64,000 bases of DNA from the NCBI GenBank assembly GCA_049724395.1, contig JAUGWO010000068.1:54472-118471 (forward strand), in the 5' to 3' direction. This DNA comes from Spongospora subterranea f. sp. subterranea (Eukaryota; Endomyxa: Phytomyxea; Phytomyxea; Plasmodiophorida). The notes beneath the pieces are model-generated. The model had not been told where the DNA came from. It saw nothing but the letters and a program-made list of their open reading frames with translations, and searched no databases. This document shows, in pieces, positions 12,930 through 22,523 of the stretch. The stretch's first letter is position 1. Each line of letters opens with the position of its first letter. Both the position numbers and the translations under genes were made by a program.

Positions 12930-13700
12930 CACGAAACCCGGATCCGCACTCCGTTGCCGGCTACGATTTCGAACACCTGAGGGCGTTTTGAGGGCACCGC
13001 TTTTTTGGTCAAACAAACAATCTGGCTTGTCTCCTTGTTCTGAATGACACCAAGCATTTTTTACAAAAGTCGTTTATTTTTCGCCTCAAAAATCAAATTG
13101 CAGTAATCGCGCTTTTGGACACTGCAGCACCATACAAAAACTATAGCCGGCATTAGGAACCCGTTCTCAGTTCTCACCCAATTGTTGGCGATTGGGTGTC
13201 AGAAATATGCCCAGATAAGCTTCGTCGACCCACGTCGTCCTCGAGATCTTTGAGCGGTATGTAGAAGGTTGAACACGAACGACGCTGCCCGAACGCCTTT
13301 TCCCCACAAACATGAACGCCACAAATTGTACAGGCAACAGTTGTTTGTGTGTCACAAAGAGGGCATTCCTTTCTTCACAGACACTCGCGCATGGAAGGTA
13401 TCCTTTTACAAACGAATTGCTGCATTCTGCGGGCGAATTCAACCATGCCAGTTTGTTTCTTTTCGGGGCTGTTGCGGCGTTGTCAGCAGAACACAAACAA
13501 CCGTTGCCTGTACAATTTGTGGCGTTCATGTTTGCGTGGAAAAGGCGTTTGGGCAACGTCGTTCGTCTTGGGACTCTCTACATACCGCTCAAAGAATCAA
13601 AAAGCGGGACCGTCCTTCCCGTGATTCAGGAGCTCGAGGACGACGTGGTCGACGAAGCTTATCTGGGCATATTTCTGTTCAAGGCATGGGTTGCGCACAA
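12930..13700. repeat. Dispersed repeat family, copy 1, folded back on itself
   Basis: About 13195-13355 and 13490-13675 are imperfect reverse complements, both containing the CAGATAAGCTTCGTCGAC block and the GAACGCCACAAATTGTACAG block. Related sequence recurs at 38620-38905 and 39540-40110, and 12940-13190 is similar in inverse to 39900-40130. On the plus strand the repeat can encode VACTICGVHVCVEKAFGQRR, a CxxC...C pattern like the C-terminal zinc ribbon of PiggyBac-type transposases; that identification is tentative. No intact transposase is present. Confidence 0.6.
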
Positions 13701-14934
13701 TATCGATCGATTCTGGATCTCGATCCATTTTTCGATGTTCTTCCGTCGAAACAAACCCTTTTCCACCAGACGGACGGCCTCCTAACTCGGACCCAGACCC
13801 GAACACTTCACCAGTTTCTGGCGACCAGTTTAGGACCTAGGTTTGGTACGAGCATACTCACAGAAAAACCCCAGTTTTCTATTGATTACGTATGGGAGCT
13901 ATATGGTCAAAATACGAATCAGTAAATCAATCTTTCTGGTTGCGAAAATGCTCAAACCTATTCTGTCACATATTATGGATGCTGAACTTCGACCGACTGC
14001 CATGGCAGATTGCCAAACCAGAAGAAGGCAATCGAGCAGAATATTATTCGCTTTCCTTTCGCTTGGATAGACCGTTTAATGAACCAGGCGTTAAGCAAAA
14101 ATCAGCCCAAAACTTGCCTTCTGCTTTGTTGATTCTTCAACGTTTTCAGACCGGAGGCAATCCTTTGCTGCTTCATCCCAAAGCTTCCCTGGAAAGATCG
14201 ACGCTGCTTGTAACTTTATGAATCAGCAAACCTTTGGGTGAAGACGTCCTTAAACGTGGCAAAATCATGAAAGGCGAAGGCGAATTTTGGCAAATTGTTG
14301 CCGGGGTGAGGCAACAGTGACGATTGTGATCGAGGCGTCCAGTTCTTTGTCATCGAACAACATCTAGATGAAAACATCCTGAGAAAGGCATCAATGGCTG
14401 CTGTACCGATCGGCTATTGACGTCAGGAGATGGCGACCTAGACGCGGTGATCCCGTTCGCCATTGATGACGTCTGCGAAGCCGAGCAGGATGAAGCACCC
14501 TCGCAGACGTTTGGGGATCTTATCCTGGCCAGGCCCCATCAAACTGCATCGCCATCGTGCTGTCGATTCTCTCTCTGAAAAACCAGTTTACTCCTATCCC
14601 GTTTCCGGAGCCGATTCCGCATGTGAAAAGGCGTACTCATGATTCCGTCGTTGCAGATCGAGCCACATTGTGAGCAAACCCCTGATGCGTGTGCCGCCCA
14701 TGGTCTCTCAACAGTTATCGGAGAGTGACCCCGGATGATGGGCAGATGGGTGGAAGCGCTACTCATTCAAGACGACCATATTCGCATGGGGTGGAATCTA
14801 CTGTACCACGATGGTGCAAAGTGATCAAAAGTGACCACCATTATCACACGCCGTCGCTGTGGACCTTGTCACGGAGCCTCTGACGCAGGAAATTTCAAGT
14901 TTCTGACTCTATTTCGGTCAGGTTTTTGTGAGAC
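13701..14934. other. No gene supported
   Basis: Short open frames occur on both strands (for example 13892-14221 + and 14539-14766 -, the latter with a CSQCGSICNDG stretch) but none joins to a recognised family. The segment may be decayed mobile DNA between two repeat blocks. Confidence 0.3.
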
Positions 14935-15620
14935 TTGGAGTCGACTGACTCGACTCCAAGTCGACTCCGAGTCATTTTGAGTCGACTTCGAGTCATTTTT
15001 ACAGGTCTGCTCAAGTCTCCCTATCATTCCGGATTACGGACTGCGGGTACAGACGTACAGTTGGAGTCCGAGGTGCTGTTACCCGGTTGCGAGTCGACTC
15101 CGAACCTGAACTCATGAGTCGACTCCGAACCTGAACTCATGAGTCGACTCCGAACCTGAACTCAGGAGTCGACTCCGAACCTGAACTCATGAGTCGACTC
15201 CGAACCTGAACTCATGAGTCGACTCCGAACCTGAACTCATGAGTCGACTCCGAACCTGAACTCATGAGTCGACTCCGAACCTGAACTCATGAGTCGACTC
15301 CGAACCTGAACTCATGAGTCGACTCCGAACCTGAACTCAGGAGTCGACTCCGAACCTGAACTCATGAGTCGACTCCGAACCTGAACTCATGAGTCGACTC
15401 CGAACCTGAACTCATGAGTCGACTCCGAACCTGAACTCAGGAGTCGACTCCGAACCTGAACTCATGAGTCGACTCCGAACCTGAACTCATGAGTCGACTC
15501 CGAACCTGAACTCATGAGTCGACTCCGAACCTGAACTCATGAGTCGACTCCGAACCTGAACTCATGAGTCGACTCCGAACCTGAACTCATGAGTCGACTC
15601 GACTCGACTCATGAGTTGTG
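14935..15620. repeat. 25-bp minisatellite, about 20 copies, with irregular flank
   Basis: From 15091 to about 15600 a 25-bp unit is repeated about 20 times. It contains GAGTCGACTC (a perfect palindrome with a SalI site) followed by CGAACCTGAACTCAT; a few units have CAG in place of CAT. The flank at 14935-15000 has degenerate GAGTCGACT blocks, and the right end collapses into GACTCGACTCGACTC. The unit length is not a multiple of three and no frame is conserved, so it is non-coding. Confidence 0.97.
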
Positions 15621-16033
15621 CAAGTCTAGGTTCATGGGATCAGGTCGAGCGAGAGAAAATTGACGTTTTTGTCTTTCCAACCGGGGCAGTGATTGACGGT
15701 TTAGTTTGATGCGGAGACCAACGGATGCGGTTCTTCCGCACCCGCTCAAGTTTTTTGTTGTTTGGGTCGGTATTGGAGATCACGCCCCGAACAACCGGAG
15801 GTTAGTGTGTATTGTTCCTCACCTACTGCCGCTTGCAGAAATTGCTGATTGATGTGGTGCGAGTTGATCCTGCGCCAAACGCGGTCCGGATTAGTGATTT
15901 CGCCTACCCACCAGAGACGGTTTTTCTCCCTCTCTCTATATGATCACACAACATCTACAGATTGGTTTTTTGCCTTTAATCGACACCAAATGTACATAGA
16001 TAATTTATTTGAGGCTTCGTCGCTGTCGGCCCG

Positions 16034-16144
16034 ATGTTCCGCGTTGTTCAGCAAGACAACGCCAAGCCTCACATTCGTGCAGATGATCCCGCCTTTTTGG
16101 CGGTATCTAGGTTAGATGGTTTTGATATTCGGCTTCGTTGCCAG
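16034..16144 (+). pseudogene. Tc1/mariner transposase fragment
   Basis: About 37 residues match the middle of the mariner type found elsewhere in this window: the second catalytic Asp motif QQDNAKPH and the following GFDIRLRCQ. In an intact element PPNSPD would follow. Here the match stops and the next codon begins Rep-helicase sequence. No N-terminal helix-turn-helix or third catalytic motif is present nearby. Confidence 0.7.
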
Positions 16145-16713
16145 CATGAGAATGATGGTTCCAAGTGGTGGGACGGTTACAACGACGAGGCTGTCGTTGT
16201 CCTTTCAGATTGTCAACCTATTAACTTCGTTAACCTTATTTCCATGGTTAAAAATCTTGCTGATATTCGACCTGCTTTAGTTCAAGTCAAGGGAGGCTAT
16301 CGCAAGATTCCACAGCATATCATTGCCTCGTGCAATTTTACGATGAAGGAATGTTTTTCCGAGTTCAATGGTGATCAGTATTTAATTCCTTTATCGCATC
16401 GTTTTGATGAGATTAATTTATTTCGTTGTACGATCCGGCGGACTGTGTCTGTCGAATCCATCGTCAACAGGCTCAACCTTGGCTTCGTACCACTCGTATT
16501 ATCAAGGAGTATATCTGTGATTGGCCCATGTACATGGAGTGTGCCAGGATTGCGGACGCGGCTCTTGCTACCATGGCCTCTTCTCCTGATGAAGGTTTGG
16601 ATCTGTTGACCTCTGGACGTGATGCACAAGATGAGGCCGAGTTTGTTCCAGATTGCATCGATACGACTGAAACTCACAGCGCCTTTGAAGAAGCGTTGAC
16701 AAAGGATTGCTGA
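16145..16713 (+). pseudogene. Endogenous CRESS-DNA virus Rep helicase fragment
   Basis: The frame carries the C-terminal half of a superfamily-3 helicase domain of the circovirus/nanovirus-like Rep type. KWWDGY and the following hydrophobic strand with Asp mark the Walker B region. A VQVKGG segment and an IASCNF (motif C-like) segment follow at the usual spacing, then a HRFDEI tail. Rep is the rolling-circle initiator and helicase of small circular ssDNA viruses. Only this part is present: the N-terminal HUH endonuclease and Walker A are absent, replaced by a mariner fragment directly upstream. Near 16430 the reading frame shifts; the continuing frame (16426-16713) ends in an acidic tail with DEGLDLL and ends at TGA. 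It is a broken, non-replicating relic. Family recognition is good from motif order; the virus group is not determined. Confidence 0.75.
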
Positions 16714-17129
16714 TCGCGAAAAGCAGCGCCACCGTTTCTTCGAGACATGGCCTGGCTCATTATCAACGACATCATATCAATGGCCTGGGCCGTCCTCAAG
16801 TCGATGTTTTTAATCGCCGACTTCATTCACATCTGTCGTTGCCTTTAGTCATCTACCTTGCTGTTCTTGTATCCGAGCTGCTGGAGCTTCGACAAGCCAT
16901 CGGTACGATGGCGTTGATAATGAGGCAGGTCATGTCTTGAAGAGACGATGGCACGCTTTCAACTGCTCGCTCCATCTGCACCTCGAATCTCAATTCTTGG
17001 TGCGATGACAACCAGGGATGGTTGATCAGTCAACATAAAGTCCCCTTGCCAGCCAACCCTACGCGACCGGGTTTCGCCTTCGGTCATCAGGTCACCGCGC
17101 CGGTTGCCGTCCTTCGCCTCGGTGGTTTG

Positions 17130-17470
17130 AAAGGTAAGGACGTCCCTTTGTAAAAAAATGTAATGAAAGACATAGTTCCTCAAGAACATTGTTCAAGAAA
17201 TGCGATCCTCGATCCTAGACCCAGGTAAAATCAATTCTATACCTAGTAAACCAACCAAATAGAGACTCCGCCACAAAAGCTGCAGTTCCCTCCAGACAGA
17301 GAAAGAAGTCTACATATGCTGACAGATCGTCTCGTATAACCAATATGTTGGAATCCTTTGGAGTTAGAATGTCCCATATGAAATCAGAATGAATTACTTC
17401 GTTGCATTGTGATGGATGAATGGCACGGCCAAATGGTCCAGGGATAACACTACCTCCCCGATTGGTATTG
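17130..17470 (-). pseudogene. Ty3/gypsy integrase core fragment with nonsense codon
   Basis: The frame contains the integrase catalytic-core signature of gypsy elements: HSDF, then LVIRDDLSAYVDFF, then FTWV-stop-DRGSHF. The stop (TAG, 17215-17217) sits where a Ser codon usually precedes the second catalytic Asp, and the match continues in frame beyond it. Chromodomain, primer-binding site and LTRs were not found. The element is inactive. It lies downstream of copia-like gag and gypsy RT/RNase H remnants on the same strand. Confidence 0.75.
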
Positions 17471-17511
17471 CAGTGCATTTGCACTTAGCCGCATGGCCCA
17501 TAACCCGAATT

Positions 17512-17622
17512 CGCAGACCATCGACTATCCGGTGACGGTTCATCATTGAAAGTTTTCTGTGCGACCTCAGAACCCAAAACACTTTCAATGATGAACCGTC
17601 ACCGGATAGTCGATGGTCTGCG
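17512..17622. repeat. Short perfect inverted repeat (hairpin), 42-bp arms
   Basis: Arms 17512-17553 and 17581-17622 are reverse complements over 42 bases with a 27-bp spacer. The hairpin sits where gypsy integrase sequence gives way to copia gag sequence, so it marks a rearrangement junction. Confidence 0.93.
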
Positions 17623-17629
17623 ACCTCGG

Positions 17630-18059
17630 GGTAGCAGGTCCCGACAGGCGTTCGGTAATGACATACACATGAGAACAGCGATGACCACATCTGGAAGTGC
17701 CGATCCTCCTCGATCTCCTTCAGACGCAAGTTCAGATCTGTCATTGACTTAAAGTGGGTCTTTGCGTCCTCCACGGCTGGATTCTCCATTAGCCTCTTTC
17801 CGAAGAGCTCAATCAGCAATGTCGCCATGTCTTGATTCGTTGATCCTGTGTACTTTGTCGATAACGCCTCCCAGGCACCTGCAGGATCATTCGCAAAGCT
17901 TTTGATTAACGTTAGTTGACCCATTTCAACGTTCCGCATCATCGCCAACATAGTTTTGACTTTCTTCATGGCGACATTGCTGATTGAGCTCTTAGGAAAG
18001 CGGATGAAGGAGATCGAGGAGGTTCGGCACTTCCAGATGTGGTCATCGCCCTTGTCCAC
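17630..18059 (-). pseudogene. Ty1/copia gag (UBN2-type) fragment
   Basis: The translated frame contains AWEALSTKYTGSTNQDMA followed by LLIELFGKRLMEN and DAKTHFKSMTDLNLRLKEI, the helical pattern of copia-type gag polyproteins. There is no zinc knuckle, protease or integrase of the same family next to it. The fragment lies between gypsy RNase H (higher coordinates) and gypsy integrase (lower), which implies a nested insertion or a composite junction. Confidence 0.72.
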
Positions 18060-18219
18060 GTAATTCCAGTTTGAGGGTTGTCAATAGCGTCATCATGGCG
18101 AATCGCCACGATGTGTAGATACAGCGGCCGCTAAGCTTGAACCCTATGGACAGACTCTGGCGGCGGCTGCTGTTCGACGACGAGGATGTGGTGTCCATTG
18201 TAGCTGTGGGGCTGAGCTG

Positions 18220-18900
18220 GTCAGATGGGACTCTTAATCCATTGCTGATCTCCTGATCTCCACACGACGATCGCATCGGATTTTTTTGAAACGATCTGAA
18301 TGAACACAATCCCAACCAATATCAGATAATAAAATCGTTTCAGCAAAGACCTTTTGGTACTGGTAATAATCTTTTGAACACCTAGAGGTAATTCCTTAAG
18401 AGGATTAGTTAATTCGGTGTACCGAGGAATACTATTTCGCATCCAATCAAGAGCACACACGATTTGTTGCAGTTCGACAGTTGTTCGACGTATTGGCATA
18501 TTCTTCAACACGCTTTGAATCGAACATAATACCCTTCTGAGAGATAACAAGACCAGTCGAATTTACTTCTCTTAAAAAAGTTGATACTGTACTTGTCTAG
18601 ATCACATCTGACATTGAGTTCTTGCAATCGTGATAATGTAGGCAGAAGATCATAAACCGAGAACCTCTTGCATCACGGCCTGAAATACGAAAACAGACTC
18701 CACAATCCCTCGCCCTTTGAGGCGTGAACACAGCCTCGTGAGTCATCAAAGAACAGCCACTTGCGAATCTGAGTGTAATGGGACCTGCCAGTGCCCATTG
18801 AAGGCGTCAAACAGGAACAAAGATTCGTCATCTTTTTCGATCACATCGATATGAATTAACGGCCATAAGTAGGGTGGGAAAACTTGTTCGATTTTTTTTT
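18220..18900 (-). pseudogene. Ty3/gypsy reverse transcriptase / RNase H remnant
   Basis: At 18550-18400 the frame reads LQQIVCALDWMRNSIPRY and TELTNPLKEL, the connection between RT thumb and RNase H in gypsy pol. Higher coordinates (about 18760-18600) contain scraps such as VFVFQAVMQEVLG and RLQELNVRCDL in several frames, consistent with RT palm/thumb. Frames are broken repeatedly. Together with the integrase fragment this is one decayed gypsy element with foreign sequence inside. Confidence 0.65.
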
Positions 18901-19161
18901 TGTGTCAATACAAAGGGGATACTTTATTACTACCATTATCGGACACGATAAGCGCCGCCGAATCATAACGGGAACTTGGATTCTTATCAATATACCCATC
19001 AAGTTCAAGAAGCTGCTATGAAATTTCAAAATTCTTGATAAACAGGAGGATAACGTCGACTTTGGCATCGAGCAAGCTGTGATGGCTGTCTACTTGGTCG
19101 GCAAGTTCAAGGAACCGTCAAGATCAAGTTTCAGGGAGTAGCTGTTCCTATCGCTGCCGGT

Positions 19162-20450
19162 TCATAGGACGCACTGCCAGAAATAACGGTTGGTCGTTTC
19201 GTTTGCGATCGCATCGCTCACTTCAGATGGCCGCTCCTCTGCACGTCTCGGGGAACACGAGACCTGACATTGCACAGCTTGTTCGACCATGACCGTATTA
19301 CTGCAGAGAATGGCGACGCTGCTCGTATTCATTGAAACATGGGCCAACCGTGCCATCCGCAGCGAGCGAGCGAGACGACAACAGAGGAATTCGACGCGAC
19401 GATGTTCGAGGGTTTGTTGCTCTTGCCGCGTTTTCGTGTAAACCCCCCATTCGTTAGTCAGACCCTCCCCATACGGCGGCGACAGGTTTGACGCTCAGAA
19501 GTTTCGTGTTGTTCATCGACAAAACGAAAACATCATGGCCATCCGCGACGTGCCGCCACTCCTCCGCGAAACATCTGGGATCGTCCGGCTGCGGTTGGCG
19601 ACCACAGAACTGGACATCGTACAGCGACACGTCCCGATTCAACGTCAATTACGATACCGGGCGGGTCAGAACGCCAACCCGGCGCCCTCGTGTCCCTCTT
19701 CGAATACCTCAACCAGGCAATGGTCTGATATCGTCATCCTGTTCGAGAATTTTCCACGCGCGCTGTTCTGCCATGTTGATTACGAGAGATTGATCGCTGG
19801 CTAGATTTACCGATAGCTTCATCATTCAGAGCGTCTCCAAGTCGAAAGTGTTTCAGGTTGAGTCTACCCGCTGTGGCCACGTCCGAAAACAATAACATGA
19901 AAAACGTTCGAGATCTGGCACGAGTTACAGGAGATGCTCGAACACGATCATGAGTTCAGGCAAGGGCTAACCGTGAACTGGCCTGGGTTAAGATGTTGTC
20001 ACCTTTAAGAGCGTGCAACCCTTCAACGTCGGGACCATAGATGGCGGTCGCAGACATGGCGCTGGTTCCCGAAGCGATGCTGAGAGGTCGCGGGATGACC
20101 ACACGGTGCATTATGGAACGCCGAACGATGGAAGGCGGACGTTCTCCCGAAGAAAATTGTTGTTCAGTGTCAATTGCGGAATAAAGTGGTTTGTACGGCC
20201 ACCAGGACGGTGGTCTGGTCGGCACCGAGCTCGAGAACGACCCCATTCCTTGGACCCGACGCTAACCTGCACCTGCTGCGACATGTCAATCGCCTGTCCT
20301 TGTTCGCCTTGCTCTCGCTCAATGGACGGCGTTGTTGGTCAGGCCGATTTGGTTGGAAACTGCAAAACGAGTGGCGATTCGGCCGCGAACATACGCTGAT
20401 CGAATGTGAGTTTTCACTGTACCGTAATGAGTTTATTAAAACCACAATGG
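19162..20450 (-). CDS. Weak multi-exon candidate, family unknown
   Basis: Several open stretches look protein-like, for example one with SATAIYGPDVEGLHALKGD near 20060-20000, one with DVSLYDVQFCGRQPQPDD near 19630-19570 and one with MARLAHVSMNTSSVA at 19356. No splice joins were confirmed. The first phrase faintly resembles AATAVYDPDMGRCLAGD in the 11.4-kb candidate, so the two loci could be distant paralogues. I do not assign a function. Confidence 0.2.
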
Positions 20451-20823
20451 GTGATTATATAGAGGGGCTGTTCAGATTACGCCTGGATACGGCATTGGTT
20501 TGCTAACACAATGATTGGTCGGAATGAGTTTTGTGGGAACCAAACGCTAATCGCTTTCTACTACAATATTACGGTAATGGTGCTGATATCTCTGGCATTA
20601 CGAGGGATAGTTTGTCTCTGCGCCACATATTCTAGAGACCTGCATTGGCAACCAGAGATGAACGGATTTCTGCGGTTTTGTTAAATCTTTGTTGACGCCA
20701 CAACAAGAATGCGGCCAAGGTTGTGCATGTTTTATATATATCCATGGAGCAGCGTCAGGGATTCGAACGCGAGTTGGGCGGCAATGCGTTGTTGGTCGCA
20801 GCTTGCGTAGCGGTGGAGATTTG

Positions 20824-21330
20824 TTAATGGCAATGATGGCGATCGCCGCGACGACGGCGATCGTCCCCGTCGTCACAGCAGCATGCGTTGCAGCAATACA
20901 GGCAGGCGAAACAGACCAGCAACTTCTTCACACAGCTGAACAGACCCATTTTAACACAGGAATCTGAAAAAACAACAACGACAACGAAAGCGAGTTAATT
21001 GGAAAATGAACAACTTCCGTCAAATGGTGCCCAACGGTGCCGTCCCCAGGATTAATCCAAACTGGTTCCGCTTTCGACGGGTAAAGCTACAGCACTTCCG
21101 TAGCCGCGTTGCGACGACTGGCCATGACACAGCAGCGCTCGACTTTCGGCCGGGTTGAACTAGAAAATCCAAATGGGTCGATGGTGTCAAGACAGTTTGT
21201 CGAGATGAGCAGCAGGACGCCTATAATCAACAGGGTGAAACCGGAAGCGGTTGGAAAAATCCAGAAGATGAGTTTCTCGTGTCGTTCTTGTAAATTGGAA
21301 CGGGAGGCTGTTTTTGCCTGAACGGCGATC
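20824..21330 (-). CDS. Small membrane protein with Cys-rich tail (candidate, two exons)
   Basis: The downstream part (ATG 20949 to TAA 20824) encodes 41 residues beginning MGLFSCVKKLLVCFACLYCC, then NACCC and a His/Arg/Asp-rich end. Standing alone it would be N-myristoylated and palmitoylated. It is preceded by a clean acceptor (TTTTTTCAG at about 20965), so it may instead be the last exon of a longer gene. The upstream open stretch, about 21320-21090 on the same strand, encodes one hydrophobic helix (ASGFTLLIIGVLLLIST) and ends near CCVMASRRN, where a GT donor in matching phase exists. Cys-rich membrane-tail proteins (CYSTM-like) are a loose analogy. There is no homology evidence. Confidence 0.3.
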
Positions 21331-22523
21331 TCTGGTGACGCATGGGAAACGAGTCAGGTGGAGGTTAGTCTTTGAGGTGAACATGCATCAGATCACGCTA
21401 GAGTAATCAAGGACGCCTTGAGTTCCTCTGACGATGTTGCCGTCCACCGCCTGACCGTCTTCTTGTATATCCAACCGACGGTGCCACGACAATGCTCATT
21501 GATCATGTGATTTGCGCTACGTTTGCATCTGAACTTAACTTATCAGATGTTTTTGCTGAGGAGGAAGTCGTTTCTGATATGCCATGTTTGATTGTACTCT
21601 TGTGGAATGCACTCTCGTATGTTCGGTCGCTTGCATTTCAACGTAGCAATCAGATACGAACATGTTTAGATGCAAGCTTTAGAGCGTACGAGCGTGCCAC
21701 GCAGCACCATATTGAGCCCAACCTCCCGCGATAACTGTCGACTCAAAATCAGGCGATGGAAATCATTATTGACATTTTGCCAGACTGTTTTGTACAAGTT
21801 TAAAAGTTCGGAAACTCGTGATGTCGCAATGATGTTTTTACAAAACCTCCCACCAGTTTACAAGGATGTTATGAAATTAGACTTTGATGGGAATTATTCT
21901 TACATGGGAATGCAGTTGTCGCAATTTTCGTTCCCTTTTGCTGTACAAAGTTAATGCACGGGATGTGTTGATGGAGAAATGAACATACACATGGAAGTAC
22001 AATAAGATGTAAAGAGTTGCTGTCAAACTTACTGCGAAAGTATTGTTGAGATTTCATTGCCCTGGCTCCTCGATTGAACCAGATCAACGTGGGTTATCTG
22101 AATTTGGCACTCCGAACCCATACCAACAAAAATGGTGCATTACAGGATACTTATTCTTTTCTGTATTTGACGGTGTGCGTAAGGTTGGGTTTATTATGAA
22201 AACAATCAAGACTGCCTTTTTGAACAGCTTACGTACGAGGCTGCATTCCAAATCGGATGGCAATAAATATAATCTCTACGTAATGGACTTCGCTTTTGAC
22301 AGATATACATGCTGGAAATGAGCTGGAGAATTGACACGGTCGTTGTGTTGATGAGTACCAATATCGCCGTTCACTTTTTGATACCACAAAATAAAGTAAC
22401 CGGCTGGGAGTGAATATGACAGGAAGTGCAAAAACCAAATACAGAAGCAAAGGTATTTCGGAAATCTACGCCATTACGAGGTCTGACATAGCTGTTGGAT
22501 CCTGACTGGTACTTTCCCCAGGG
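21331..22523. other. No gene supported
   Basis: Open frames of 60-95 codons occur, such as 21670-21954 (+) with DVAMMFLQNLPPVYKDVM, a phrase reminiscent of retroelement gag, and 22043-22321 (+). Neither has neighbours or motifs that settle the matter. Likely decayed retroelement DNA. Confidence 0.25.

Noticed and set aside
20755-20800. tRNA T-arm-like sequence GTTCGAAT on the minus strand
   Set aside because: The flanking five-base stems do not pair and no acceptor stem, D-arm or anticodon arm fits around it.
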